Part shown: positions 35,467 through 45,087 of the stretch, piece after piece
Layout of the letters: the number at the start of each line of letters is the position of its first letter
How positions within the stretch are numbered: the stretch's first letter is position 1
Assembly (NCBI RefSeq): GCF_900095745.1
Contig: NZ_FMIR01000015.1
Coordinates: 1-64,000, forward strand
Reading direction: 5' to 3'
Length of the DNA stretch: 64,000 nucleotides
Source: Microbacterium oxydans
GTDB taxonomy: Bacteria > Actinomycetota > Actinomycetes > Actinomycetales > Microbacteriaceae
Made by a program: the position numbers and the translations under genes
The notes under the pieces: generated by a model
Database searches by the model: none
Seen by the model: only the letters and a program-made list of their open reading frames with translations
What the model was told of the DNA's origin: nothing

Positions 35467-36647
35467 CAGTCGGTGTCCGGATCGTGCTGCGGTTGAGATT
35501 TCGGGACCCGCATGCGCACCAGGGTACCCGCGCCGCTGTTGGTCTCGACCAACAGACCGCCGTCCGCGCCGTAGAGCTGGCGCAGCCGGGTGTCGACGTT
35601 GCGGAGGCCGACGTGCACGCCGTCGTCGCTCGCGGTGAGCGTGGCGCGCAGGGCTTCGGGGTCCATGCCCACGCCGTCATCCTCGACGGTGATCTCGGTG
35701 TGCGGGCCGTCGTCGCGCGAGACGATGCGGATCTCCCCGCCGCCCTCACCCGGTTCGAGTCCGTGGCGCACCGCGTTCTCGACGAGCGGCTGTACCGAGA
35801 GGAAGGGGATGACCGTCGCGAGGGTCTCCGGCGCGATCTGCAGCGTCACCCGCAGCCGATCCCCGAAGCGGGCGCGTTCCAGTTCGAGGTACGAGTGGAT
35901 GCTGCCCAGTTCCTCGGCGAGCGTGGTGAACTCCCCCTGCCGCCGGAACGAGTAGCGCGTGAAATCGGCGAACTCGAGCACCAGCTCGCGGGCACGCTCG
36001 GGGTCGGTGAGGATGAACGAGGCGATCGCCGTGAGGGCGTTGTAGATGAAGTGCGGGGAGATCTGCGCCCGCAGCGACCGCAGCTCCGCCTCGGCGAGCT
36101 GGGTCCGCGATGAGTCGAGCACCCCGAGCTCGACCTGCGCGGCGCACCAGTCGGCGACCTCTTCGGCGGCCCGCACGAGCGCCGCCCCGACGGGTGCCGC
36201 GAACGCGACGACGACGCCGACCACGCGGCCGTCGACGCGGATCGGAGCCCCGACGGCCTCGAGGTCGTCGTCGCGCCCCGACGCGGGGAACACCTGTCGA
36301 CGCCCGGAGGCCCGGACCTGCGCGGCGATGCGGATCGCCGCCGACTCCAGCCCGTCGGACGAGCCGTCGAACGAGACGGTGTCGTCGGCGCTGACGATCG
36401 CCACCGCGGCACTGCCGAGCAGCACCCGCAGGTGGCGTGCGGCTTTGACGACATCGGGGGCGGCGAGACCGGCGCGCAGGTGCGGAGCGGCCAGGCTCGC
36501 CTGGTGCAACGCGGTGAGCGCCGCCTGCTCCGCATCGCTGCCGAGGTCGGCCGCCCCGCGCGCGAGACGGCGAGCGAGCAGCAGCAGCAGCGTCAGGACG
36601 ACGCCGCCGAGCACGCCGAGCACTGCGGCGAGAACGACGTCGGTCAT
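35466..36647 (-). CDS. LytS/BtsS-type sensor histidine kinase
   Basis: 393 residues. One N-terminal membrane helix (about 4-26), a GAF-like domain (about 60-180), then the His_kinase box with phospho-acceptor H199 (QISPHFIYNAL) and a HATPase domain with N, G1 (DDGVGMD) and G2 motifs. Enterobacterial BtsS, a multi-pass protein, senses outside pyruvate. This one has one helix and a GAF domain, so the signal may be sensed inside the cell. Coupled to the regulator gene. Confidence 0.94.
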   Translation of the reverse strand: MTDVVLAAVLGVLGGVVLTLLLLLARRLARGAADLGSDAEQAALTALHQASLAAPHLRAGLAAPDVVKAARHLRVLLGSAAVAIVSADDTVSFDGSSDGLESAAIRIAAQVRASGRRQVFPASGRDDDLEAVGAPIRVDGRVVGVVVAFAAPVGAALVRAAEEVADWCAAQVELGVLDSSRTQLAEAELRSLRAQISPHFIYNALTAIASFILTDPERARELVLEFADFTRYSFRRQGEFTTLAEELGSIHSYLELERARFGDRLRVTLQIAPETLATVIPFLSVQPLVENAVRHGLEPGEGGGEIRIVSRDDGPHTEITVEDDGVGMDPEALRATLTASDDGVHVGLRNVDTRLRQLYGADGGLLVETNSGAGTLVRMRVPKSQPQHDPDTD

Positions 36648-36678
36648 GGGATCAGCCTACGGAGCCGTGCACAACGCG

Positions 36679-36924
36679 TCAGCAGCAGCGGGCACCGGGG
36701 TTGCGGTCCTGGTCGTCCATCCGCTCCCGCCAGAACTGCCGTTCGGTCATCGGCTCCTCGTCGGGGTGCACGCGGCGCTGATGGGCGACATAGGTCGCGT
36801 AGGCGCTGTCGCCCATCAGGTTCGTCATGTACCAGCGGATGCCGCGGCCCACCCGGCCCACAGCGCCCAGTAGAGCGCGCAGGAGGGTGGTCGCGGCATC
36901 CGTCCGACTCATGGTGTCGGCCAT
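36679..36924 (-). CDS. YbdD/YjiX family small protein
   Basis: 81 residues. The RWYMTNLMGDSAYATYV core and the ERQFWRER segment are hallmarks of the YbdD/YjiX family, which accompanies CstA/BtsT carriers. It starts one base after the CstA stop codon. A second ATG at codon 5 is possible. The C-terminus ends in CC, unusual for the family. Function of the family is unproven; a role in carrier regulation is likely. Confidence 0.92.
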   Translation of the reverse strand: MADTMSRTDAATTLLRALLGAVGRVGRGIRWYMTNLMGDSAYATYVAHQRRVHPDEEPMTERQFWRERMDDQDRNPGARCC

Positions 36925-36925
36925 C

Positions 36926-39172
36926 TCAGTGGGACGACGCCTTGCGCTCGTCGGCGAGGATCGGCTCCCACTGCTTCTCTAGCTCGCGCTCCGCGGTGCT
37001 GGGCAGGAACCCGGCCGGGGCGAAGCGGCGCGAGGCGACCGGCTCGTCTTCGGTGTTCTCGCCGCCGCCGTTGCGGATCGCCTTGACCGTGACGATCACG
37101 GCCATGACCATCACGATGATCGCGAGGGTGACGAAGATGATCGACAGGGTGCCCTGCACGGCCGTGTTGCGGATGACCGCGTCGAGCACCTCGGGCCCAC
37201 CGAGCGCGGTGTCGCCGGAATCGCGCGCCGCCACGTACTTGAAGTGGTTCGCCCAGTAGCCGATGGCGGGGACCGGGGAGAGGATCTTGTAGAACGACGC
37301 CGTGATGGTGACGACCGCGGTGAATGCCAGGGGCAGCGCGATGATCCACAGCCACTTGAAGTAGCTGCGGCCGCGCTTGGCGACGATGGCCAGCACCACG
37401 GCGAGCGCGATCGCGGCGAGCAGCTGGTTCGCGATGCCGAACAGCGGGAAGAAGGTGTTGATGCCGCCGAGCGGGTCGGTCACACCGAGGATGAGGATCG
37501 CTCCCCAGCCGGCCACCATGATCGCGGTGCAGATCCAGACGCCGGGGCGCCACGAGACGTCGCGGAACTTGGGGAACCAGGCGCCGATCGAGTCCTGCAG
37601 CATGAAGCGGGCGACGCGGGTTCCGGCATCCACCGCGGTGAGGATGAACAGCGCCTCGAACATGATCGCGAAGTGGTACCAGAACGCCATGAGCGCCTGA
37701 CCGCCGAGGGCCTGCTGCATGATGTGCGCGAGTCCGAGCGCCAGGGTCGGGGCGCCACCGGTGCGGGACACGATCGACTCCTCGCCGACCGCCTCTGCCG
37801 TGCCGGTGAGCATCTCGGGCGTGAGGTTCACCCCCGACAAGCCCAACGAGTTCACGAAGGCGACGGCCCCTTCGACCGTGCCACCCGTCGCCGAGGCCGG
37901 TGCGTTCATCGCGAAGTAGATGCCCTGGTCGATCGAGATCGCGGCGACGAGGGCCATGATCGCGACGAACGACTCCATGAGCATGCCGCCGTAGCCGATG
38001 AAGCGCGTCTGGCGCTCCTTCTCGATGAGCTTCGGTGTGGTTCCGGACGCGATCAGCGCATGGAAGCCCGAGAGCGCACCGCAGGCGATCGTGACGAACA
38101 GGAATGGGAAGAGGGGGCCGGCGAACACCGGACCCATGCCGTTCTCGCCGAAGATGCTGACCGCGGGAACCGTGATCTCCGGACGCACCAGCACGATGGC
38201 GCCGGCGAGCATGACGATCACGCCGATCTTCATGAAGGTCGACAGGTAGTCGCGCGGGGCGAGCAGCAGCCAGACCGGGAGCACGGCGGCGATGAAGCCG
38301 TAGATGATGATGCCCCACGCGATCGTGGTGCGGTCGAGGTGGAAGATCGCCTGACCCCATTCGGTGCCCGCGACCCAGCCGCCGCCGATGATCGCGGCCA
38401 TCAGCAGTGCGAAGCCGATGATCGAGACCTCGGTGACCTTGCCGGGGCGCAGGTAGCGCAGGTAGACGCCCATGAAGAGCGCGATCGGGATGGTCATGGC
38501 GACTGAGAAGACACCCCAGGGGCTCTCGCCGAGCGCGTTGACCACGACGAGGGCGAGGATCGCGACGATGATCAGCATGATCAGCAGCGAGGCGATGATC
38601 GCGGCGGTGCCACCGATCTTGCCGAGTTCCTGACGCGCCATCTGGCCGATCGTGCGGCCGCCGCGGCGCATCGAGAAGAAGAGGACCGTGTAGTCCTGCA
38701 CAGCGCCGGCGAGCACGACGCCGACGATGATCCAGATCGTGCCGGGGAGGAAGCCCATCTGCGCCGCGAGCACGGGGCCGACGAGCGGCCCGGCGCCGGC
38801 GATGGCGGCGAAGTGGTGGCCGTAGAGCACGCGCCGGTCGGTGGGGACGTAGTCCTTGCCGTCCTGGCGGACCTCGGCGGGGGTGGCCCGTCGGTCGTCC
38901 GGGCGGGTGATGTACTTCTCGATCACCTTCGAGTAGAAGCGGTAGCCGATCAGATACGTGCAGACCGCGGCGAACACGAACCAGATCGCGTTGACGGTCT
39001 CGCCGCGGACGATCGCGAGCATGGTCCACGCGACGGCACCCAGCAGGGCGATCGCCGCCCAGAGGATGATCTTCGGCAGAGTCCAGCGGTTCGCCTTCTC
39101 GTGATGCTCCTCGCTGAGGGCGACGGGAGGGAGTTTCGGGTCGGTGACGGGTTCGATGCCCGGTGCGGTCAT
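36926..39172 (-). CDS. cstA: CstA/BtsT-family pyruvate (peptide) transporter
   Basis: 748 residues from ATG 39170-39172 with GAGGAGA five bases upstream. About sixteen to eighteen membrane helices. The family signature is clear: HFAAIAGAGPLVGPVLAAQ, followed by GALSGFHALIASGTTPK and the C-terminal ANQLLAAIAL region. E. coli CstA and BtsT are pyruvate:proton symporters, and CstA is also linked to peptide use. It heads the operon with YbdD, sensor kinase, regulator and second carrier, so pyruvate is the most likely substrate. Confidence 0.96.
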   Translation of the reverse strand: MTAPGIEPVTDPKLPPVALSEEHHEKANRWTLPKIILWAAIALLGAVAWTMLAIVRGETVNAIWFVFAAVCTYLIGYRFYSKVIEKYITRPDDRRATPAEVRQDGKDYVPTDRRVLYGHHFAAIAGAGPLVGPVLAAQMGFLPGTIWIIVGVVLAGAVQDYTVLFFSMRRGGRTIGQMARQELGKIGGTAAIIASLLIMLIIVAILALVVVNALGESPWGVFSVAMTIPIALFMGVYLRYLRPGKVTEVSIIGFALLMAAIIGGGWVAGTEWGQAIFHLDRTTIAWGIIIYGFIAAVLPVWLLLAPRDYLSTFMKIGVIVMLAGAIVLVRPEITVPAVSIFGENGMGPVFAGPLFPFLFVTIACGALSGFHALIASGTTPKLIEKERQTRFIGYGGMLMESFVAIMALVAAISIDQGIYFAMNAPASATGGTVEGAVAFVNSLGLSGVNLTPEMLTGTAEAVGEESIVSRTGGAPTLALGLAHIMQQALGGQALMAFWYHFAIMFEALFILTAVDAGTRVARFMLQDSIGAWFPKFRDVSWRPGVWICTAIMVAGWGAILILGVTDPLGGINTFFPLFGIANQLLAAIALAVVLAIVAKRGRSYFKWLWIIALPLAFTAVVTITASFYKILSPVPAIGYWANHFKYVAARDSGDTALGGPEVLDAVIRNTAVQGTLSIIFVTLAIIVMVMAVIVTVKAIRNGGGENTEDEPVASRRFAPAGFLPSTAERELEKQWEPILADERKASSH

Positions 39173-39302
39173 GGGAGTCTCCTCGGGATACGCGACGTTG
39201 CGTTCCCCCACGTTAGGAAAGCGCGTGGGCCGGATGCGGAGGAGGAAGCGGATGCTGCGACGAGCGGCGCCGATCACGCGATGAACGGATGCCCGTGCGC
39301 GC

Positions 39303-39340
39303 ACACAGCGCCCCGCGGAAGGGAGACCGCGGGGCGCTGT
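39303..39340 (-). terminator. Hairpin terminator after the subtilase gene
   Basis: A perfect 15-bp GC-rich stem (39303-39317 and 39326-39340) with an 8-base loop lies 10 bases beyond the subtilase stop codon. It lacks a T-run. It separates the subtilase gene from the CstA operon, which is read in the same direction. Confidence 0.75.
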
Positions 39341-39350
39341 GCTGTGGGGG

Positions 39351-42300
39351 CTACTCCGGTTTCGGCGTCTCCGGTGCCGGGGTCTCCGGTGCCGGGGTCT
39401 CCGGCGCCGGGGTCGGTGCCGGAGTCGGTGCGGGAGTCTCCGGGGCCTTCGTCTCGGGTGCCGGAGTCTCCGGGGCATCCGTCGGCGGGGCCTGCTTCGC
39501 CGGAGCGTCCGGCGTCGTCACCGTCACGACGGTGCGCACGTCCGAGTCTCCGTACTGGACGAGTCCGAGATAGCGGGCGCCGGCGGTCAGGCCGGTCCAG
39601 CTGAGGTCGTAACTCGTCTTCGCACCGCGGACCGCGGCGATCGGATTCGGCGTCGCGGTGAACGCGCCTTCGCCGCCCGGCTGCACGTTGGCGTAGGACA
39701 TGTCCCACGTCATCGGCCCCGTCGTCGAGTACACGTTCGCCACCACCAGGTAGGTGCCGGCGGTCGGTGCCGGAACCGTGACCTGCTCGTCCGCCGAGCC
39801 GGTCGCCGACTGCCAGTTCTCGTAGTACCGCAGGTCGTCCGGGCTCACCACGCGGTACACGGTGAGGTCGAGGTCGCTGCCGTCGTCGTCCGACGAGTCG
39901 AGGTCGAACCGGGAGAGCGTGGTGCCCTCCGGGACGTCCACGATCCAGGCGACGTCCTTGTTCGCATCACCCGAGTTCTCGTCGCCCGAGTGGCCCTCGA
40001 CCGGGTTGTCCGGGTCGGCGAGCAGCTCGTAGGCAGTGAGGCCCGAGAGGTTCAGCGCCAGGTCGCCGTCGAGTCCGGGGATGATCTCCACGGACGTGCT
40101 GCCGTCGATGCCGGTGCCGGTGACCTCGGCCGGAGCATCCGCCGTGACCGGGAACACCGCGATCGGCGAACGTACCGAGTTCTTCGCGCTCTTCCAGGTG
40201 AGCGAACCGGTCGCCCACTCCTCGACCGGCGCGCTCTTGTTGTCGAACGTGACGGTGAAGGTCTTGGTCTGCCCCGGCCTGTCGAACTTCAGTTGCTGCG
40301 GGGTGACCTTGACGTTCACACCCGGGACGGACGCCTTCGCGGTGAAGGTGCCCTTCTCGGTCGACGTGACCGTGCGGGTGACGGTCTGCGCGCTGGCCAA
40401 CGAGCCGATCGAGATCGACGCCTGGTTCAGGTCGCTGCCGTCGATGGGCTCGATCCCCGGGAAGTCCGACAGGCCCTTCCCGTCGAGGAACGCCGCCCAG
40501 TCCTTGACCCCGTTGAGGTACAGCAGACCGGGATTCAGGTACCGCTTCGGGTCGACCTGACCGGCACCCTGCTCGAACGGGTCGGTGTTCTTCGAACCGT
40601 CGGGCAGCACGGTGTCGTAGGCGGTGGTCATCATCGCCGACCGGATCTCCGCCGGTGTCGCCTTCGGGTGCTCACCGAGGTACAGCGCTCCGAGACCCGC
40701 CACGTGCGGCGAGGCCATCGACGTGCCGGAGAGGATGCCGAAGGTCGGCTCCTCGTCGGGTCCGTTGTTCGTCGCCGCGAGGATCGCGACGCCGGGGGCC
40801 GCGACATCCGGCTTCAGCACATCGCTGCCGTCGGCCAGCATCGGTCCGCGGCTCGAGAAGCCCGCGATCTGCGGGGTGGGGGTGGTCACGCCCGTGGTGT
40901 TCTCGCCGACGAGGGTGATCGGACGGTCGACGCCGCCCTGCACGTACGCCAGCACAGCGGCGCGGTGCGCGGCGTTCAGGTGAACCGTCGGCACAGCGTG
41001 GAAGTCGTTGTCGAGCGAGTCGGCACCACCGGGCACGTTCACGAGGACCATGCCGATGCCCCCGGCATCCTTCACGACCTGCGACTTCTCGGCGCGCGCG
41101 TTGCCGCCGCGGTCGCAGACCACGATGCGCCCTGTGACCTTCGCGGGGTCGAGGGTGCCGGCCAGGCAGAGCTGCGGGTCGACGGCTCCGGCCGCGGCGG
41201 CATCCACCGCGGCGATCGACGGGCCCGTGACGCTCTCGCCGAACGGCACGCTCACCGATGCTCCGGCCTGCTCGAACCCGTCGAACTGCACGGTGCCCTC
41301 CCAGGTCGGGATGGTCGATGCGGCGACGGTCGTGTACCAGGGCGAAGCATGGTCGGCCGTAACCGGGTCGGGGCCGTCGTTGCCGGCACTCGTCGCGACG
41401 AAGACGCCCGCGGCCGCGGCGTTGAAGAACGCGAGGTCCTCCGGCGACAACACGGTGCTCGCGGCCCCTCCGCCGATGGAGTAGTTGATCACGTCGACGC
41501 CGTCGGCGACCGCCTGATCGATCGCGGCGACGAGGTCGCTCAGCGCGCAGATGTCGTCGGTGGTGACGGTCGTGTCCGGTCCGACGTAGCAGGCCTTGTA
41601 GGCCGCGACCTTCGCACCGGGCGCAACGCCCGAGATCGTCCCGAAATCGACGTCCTCGATGGCGGCATCGACCTTGAAGTTGCCCGCCGCGGTGCTCGCG
41701 GTGTGCGAGCCGTGGCCGTCGCCGTCACGCGGCGAGAGGTAGTCGTACTGGAAGTCGAAGCCGGCGGCCTCGGCCCCGGCATAGAAGTACTGTCCGCCGA
41801 TGAGCTTCGAGGAGTAGTCCCTCGTGTCCCAGTCTTGGCCTTCGACCATGGCCGCCTGGAACTGCCCGCCGTCGGACTTGTCGAAGTACACGTTGGTGCC
41901 GTCGGTGTAGGGCTGGTTGCCCTTGTGCCGGCTCTGCTGCTTCTTCTGCTTCTTGATCTTCTTGCCCTCGAAGGAGGGGTGCTCGGGAGCGATACCGGTG
42001 TCGATCACGCCGACCACGACGCCCTCACCGGCCTTCTCGACGCCGCCGGTCTGCTGCCACACTCCGCCGCGGCCCTTGCGGTCGTCGCCGAGTCCGAGGA
42101 AGTCGGTGGACGTCTGCGCGTCGGGGTGCCGGACCTCATCGGGGTAGACACCCAGGACATCCTTCGACGCACGCAGCGCGTCGACCTGCTCACCGGAGAG
42201 GTCGGCACTGAAACCGTTGAGCGCGACCTGATAGGTGTTGTCGGGCGTGACGCCCACGTCGCCGATCAGGTCGGTCTGCTGCGTCTGCAGGTGCTCGACG

Positions 42301-42557
42301 TATCGCTGCGAGTCCTTCGACTGCGTCTCGAGCTGCTCGCCTTCGGCGGGCTTCGTGGCCTTCAGGCCCTTGACGTCGCCCTCATAGCTGGCGAGCGGGT
42401 CTGCCTTCATGACCACGATGTAATGCCCGGGCGTGCCGGCGACGGGGACGGGGTGCGTCCCCGTGGGCGTCGCCGCGTAACCGGTGGTTGCTGTCGATGC
42501 GATGAACAGAGTCGCCAGGGTGGTGGCTGCTGCCATCCGGAGGGGTGTTCGACCCAT
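39351..42557 (-). CDS. Secreted subtilisin-like S8 serine protease
   Basis: 1068 residues from ATG 42555-42557 with GGGAG upstream. A signal peptide (cut near 28-29, after TGYA), an inhibitor I9-type propeptide (about 44-140), then the S8 domain with catalytic D186 (VIDTGI), H282 (GHGSH) and S613 (GTSMASPH). A PA-like insert sits between H and S. An FN3-type domain and a pre-peptidase C-terminal-like domain follow. The last 40 or so residues are PETPAP repeats without LPXTG, probably a wall-crossing tail. A KKIKKQKKQQSRHK basic patch sits near 200. It degrades outside proteins. All catalytic residues are present. Confidence 0.95.
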   Translation of the reverse strand: MGRTPLRMAAATTLATLFIASTATTGYAATPTGTHPVPVAGTPGHYIVVMKADPLASYEGDVKGLKATKPAEGEQLETQSKDSQRYVEHLQTQQTDLIGDVGVTPDNTYQVALNGFSADLSGEQVDALRASKDVLGVYPDEVRHPDAQTSTDFLGLGDDRKGRGGVWQQTGGVEKAGEGVVVGVIDTGIAPEHPSFEGKKIKKQKKQQSRHKGNQPYTDGTNVYFDKSDGGQFQAAMVEGQDWDTRDYSSKLIGGQYFYAGAEAAGFDFQYDYLSPRDGDGHGSHTASTAAGNFKVDAAIEDVDFGTISGVAPGAKVAAYKACYVGPDTTVTTDDICALSDLVAAIDQAVADGVDVINYSIGGGAASTVLSPEDLAFFNAAAAGVFVATSAGNDGPDPVTADHASPWYTTVAASTIPTWEGTVQFDGFEQAGASVSVPFGESVTGPSIAAVDAAAAGAVDPQLCLAGTLDPAKVTGRIVVCDRGGNARAEKSQVVKDAGGIGMVLVNVPGGADSLDNDFHAVPTVHLNAAHRAAVLAYVQGGVDRPITLVGENTTGVTTPTPQIAGFSSRGPMLADGSDVLKPDVAAPGVAILAATNNGPDEEPTFGILSGTSMASPHVAGLGALYLGEHPKATPAEIRSAMMTTAYDTVLPDGSKNTDPFEQGAGQVDPKRYLNPGLLYLNGVKDWAAFLDGKGLSDFPGIEPIDGSDLNQASISIGSLASAQTVTRTVTSTEKGTFTAKASVPGVNVKVTPQQLKFDRPGQTKTFTVTFDNKSAPVEEWATGSLTWKSAKNSVRSPIAVFPVTADAPAEVTGTGIDGSTSVEIIPGLDGDLALNLSGLTAYELLADPDNPVEGHSGDENSGDANKDVAWIVDVPEGTTLSRFDLDSSDDDGSDLDLTVYRVVSPDDLRYYENWQSATGSADEQVTVPAPTAGTYLVVANVYSTTGPMTWDMSYANVQPGGEGAFTATPNPIAAVRGAKTSYDLSWTGLTAGARYLGLVQYGDSDVRTVVTVTTPDAPAKQAPPTDAPETPAPETKAPETPAPTPAPTPAPETPAPETPAPETPKPE

Positions 42558-42640
42558 GTGGTGCTCCCGATGATCACGGTGCAACCTCGTTGCTGCACCG
42601 CGGCCAACATAGTCCCGCTGTTCGCCGCCGAAGAGAGAAC

Positions 42641-42676
42641 TGGTCGATCGACCACCCGGCCTTCGCCGATCGACCA
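42641..42676. promoter_or_regulatory. Palindrome TGGTCGATCGACCA plus half-site repeat
   Basis: A perfect 14-bp palindrome at 42641-42654, and its right half GATCGACCA again at 42668-42676, exactly 22 bases (about two DNA turns) from the first. It lies between the divergent subtilase and ECF genes and looks like a two-site operator. Confidence 0.45.
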
Positions 42677-42724
42677 GGGTTATCCACGGCCTCCCTCCCG
42701 ATAGGTCGACAGTAAGCTGGAGAG

Positions 42725-43270
42725 GTGGCCCGCACCCCCGTCCTGTCGACTCGAGTACTGCTCGTCTGCGCAGCGATCGGAGTGGCCACGGGCATCCTCG
42801 CCGGCATCGCCGGATGGGTGACTCCCGTGCTGCTGGCGAGCCCCCTCCTCTTCCTCTACGGGCTCGTGCTCGGCTCGCACGTGCTGCCGGGGATCATCGC
42901 CCAGGAGGTGCTGCGGCTCCCCCTCGTCGCCCTGATCACGCACGTGTTCGCGGCACTGATCGCGAGTGCCTTCAACCCGGCGTGGGCGCTGCGGTTCATC
43001 GGCACGGCCCTGCTGTTCGGCCTCATCCAGGAGGGCGTCGCCGCCCTCACCCGCTACCGCGCCTGGGGGCCGTGGCGCTTCTTCATCTCTGCCGCCGTGA
43101 TCGGCGTCGTCGTCGCGGTCGTGGTGTTCTTCGCCGCGCATCTGTCGGTCATGCCGCCGTGGGCGCAGATCCTGTACCTCGCGATCTCGGTGCTCGGCCC
43201 GATCGCGTGGACCGCGGTGGGGCTCGCGATCGGCTCGGCGCTGCGCAGGGCCGGGGTCGCTCGGCGCTGA
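42725..43270 (+). CDS. ECF transporter S component-like membrane protein
   Basis: 181 residues from GTG 42725. A TAAGCT -10-like box lies 6 bases before it, so the message may be leaderless. Five to six membrane helices, small size and position before an ECF ATPase/T pair fit an S (substrate-binding) component of the YkoE-like type. It is visibly related to the second S-like gene at 46830-47447 (both have a central LP-[SG]-I-[IA]-[AL]-x-x-[VL]-L-R-x-PLV segment). Substrate unknown. Confidence 0.82.
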   Translation: MARTPVLSTRVLLVCAAIGVATGILAGIAGWVTPVLLASPLLFLYGLVLGSHVLPGIIAQEVLRLPLVALITHVFAALIASAFNPAWALRFIGTALLFGLIQEGVAALTRYRAWGPWRFFISAAVIGVVVAVVVFFAAHLSVMPPWAQILYLAISVLGPIAWTAVGLAIGSALRRAGVARR

Positions 43271-43321
43271 CTGCATCGGCGCCGGTCGCCTCGGTGCCGG
43301 TCGGTTCCGCTCGATGGCGGA

Positions 43322-43340
43322 TCAGGTAAGGCTCAGCTAA
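43322..43340 (+). promoter_or_regulatory. DtxR/IdeR-type iron box
   Basis: TCAGGTAAGGCTCAGCTAA matches 16 of 19 positions of the IdeR/DtxR consensus TWAGGTWAGSCTWACCTWA. It is 37 bases before the GTG of the fused ECF ATPase gene. It implies repression by an iron-loaded DtxR/IdeR regulator. Confidence 0.72.
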
Positions 43341-43377
43341 GTTAGACGGGTACGATCCGTCGACCCGGGACTCCGCC

Positions 43378-45087
43378 GTGCGCCCATCCGCGCCCCTGCT
43401 GAGCGTGCGTGAGCTCTCTCTCACCCACGCCGATGCCGCGCACCCCTCACCGCGCGACGTGACGTTCGACATCCACCCCGGAGAGGTCGTCCTGCTGCTC
43501 GGACCCTCCGGATCCGGCAAGTCGACCCTCACGCTCGCCCTCAACGGCCTGATCCCGCATGCGCTGCCGGCGACCATGGTCGGCACCGTCGAGGCCGGCG
43601 GAATCGACACCGCCGCCGCGCAGCCCGCCACTCTGAGCACGCACGTCGCGATGGTCTTCCAGGACCCGGATTCGCAGATCGTCACGGGCACCGTCTACGA
43701 CGAGGTCGCGTTCGGGCCGGAGAATCTCCTGCTCGCACTCGACGTCGTACGGGGCCGCGTCGAAGCAGCACTGCGCCGGGTGGGACTGTGGGATCGGCGT
43801 GAGGAGAACCCGGATCACCTGTCCGGCGGCGGACGGCAGCGACTCGCGATCGCCTGCGCGCTCGCGATGGGCTCGCCCCTGATCGTGCTCGACGAGCCGA
43901 CCGCCAACCTCGACCCGCAGGGCATCGACGACGTCTATGCCGCACTGGCCGATGTGGTCGCCGCCGGAGACCGCGCGATCCTCCTCGTCGAGCACAATCT
44001 CGACGCGGCGATGGACTTCGTGACGCGGACGATCGTGCTCGACCGCGATGGCAGAGTCGTGTTCGACGGGCCGGCGGGCGAGATCATCCGCGAGCATGCC
44101 GACGAGCTCGTCGCGATGGGTGTCTGGCTGCCGGCAGCGACGCTGGCCGCGCTCCGGCTGCGGGGTCAGGGCCTCTCGTTCGACCCGCTGCCGCTGACTC
44201 CGGATGAGCTCGCCGCAGGGCTCGAGCGGGAGGGCGTTTCGTCTCGCTCCGCTCGCTCGGTTGGCTCGGCTGGCTCGACGACCGACGAGGGCAGCGACGC
44301 GAAACGCGCAGACGCCAGCCGGCCCGAGCCGGTCATCCGCGCCCGCGGGCTGACCGTGCGCCGCCGACGGACCGAGATCCTGCACGGGATCGACCTCGAC
44401 CTCGAGCCGGGAAGCCTCACCGCCATCGTCGGCGCGAACGGTGCCGGCAAGACGACGCTGATCCAGGCTCTCGCGGGTGTCGTGCCGCCCCCGCGGGGTC
44501 AGGTGTCGGTCGACGGCATCGATCCCGGTACTGCTTCCCCCCGCGACCTCGCCGCGCGCATCGGTTTCGTGTTCCAGAACCCCGAGCACCAGTTCATCGC
44601 GCACACCGTCTTCGACGAGCTGGCGCACGGGCTGCGGCTGCGGCATGTGCCGGATGCGGAGATCACCGCCCGCGTCGCGGAGATGCTCGCGCGGTTCGGA
44701 CTCGAGCACAAGGCCGACGTGCACCCGTTCCTCCTGTCGGGTGGCGAGAAGCGACGCCTCTCTGTGGGAACGGCTCTGATCACACGACCGCGCGTCCTCG
44801 CGCTGGACGAGCCGACGTTCGGGCAGGACCGCGCGCGGGCCGCCGAGCTTCTCGATATCCTGCAGAACCTCCGCGCCGAAGGCACGACGATTGTGATCGT
44901 CACGCACGACCTGCAGCTCGTCGCGGAGCACAGCACGCACGTCGTGATACTCGCCGACGGGCGGATGCGGGCGGCGGGTGCCACCGCAGCGCTGTTCCGC
45001 GACCCGCAGCTGTTCGCCGACGCCGGGCTCCGCATGCCCGCGCTGCAGCGCGTGCTGGCATCCGCGGGACTCGAGGTGACCCGGTGA
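43378..45087 (+). CDS. ECF transporter double ATPase (EcfA-EcfA' fusion)
   Basis: 569 residues from GTG 43378. Two ABC ATPase domains in one chain: Walker A GPSGSGKST (42-50) with signature LSGGGRQR and LDEPTANLD, and a second GANGAGKTT (about 352-360) with LSGGEKRR and LDEPTFGQD. Both Q-loops read FQDPDSQ and FQNPEHQ, typical of ECF ATPases. The linker (about 280-320) is rich in Ser/Ala/Gly. The two halves would work as the usual EcfA1-EcfA2 pair. Preceded by the iron box and followed by a GTGA overlap with the T component gene. Confidence 0.95.
   Translation: MRPSAPLLSVRELSLTHADAAHPSPRDVTFDIHPGEVVLLLGPSGSGKSTLTLALNGLIPHALPATMVGTVEAGGIDTAAAQPATLSTHVAMVFQDPDSQIVTGTVYDEVAFGPENLLLALDVVRGRVEAALRRVGLWDRREENPDHLSGGGRQRLAIACALAMGSPLIVLDEPTANLDPQGIDDVYAALADVVAAGDRAILLVEHNLDAAMDFVTRTIVLDRDGRVVFDGPAGEIIREHADELVAMGVWLPAATLAALRLRGQGLSFDPLPLTPDELAAGLEREGVSSRSARSVGSAGSTTDEGSDAKRADASRPEPVIRARGLTVRRRRTEILHGIDLDLEPGSLTAIVGANGAGKTTLIQALAGVVPPPRGQVSVDGIDPGTASPRDLAARIGFVFQNPEHQFIAHTVFDELAHGLRLRHVPDAEITARVAEMLARFGLEHKADVHPFLLSGGEKRRLSVGTALITRPRVLALDEPTFGQDRARAAELLDILQNLRAEGTTIVIVTHDLQLVAEHSTHVVILADGRMRAAGATAALFRDPQLFADAGLRMPALQRVLASAGLEVTR

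Noticed and set aside
42680..42688. TTATCCACG as a DnaA box or origin
   Set aside because: A single site with one mismatch, no cluster and no dnaA/dnaN genes close by.
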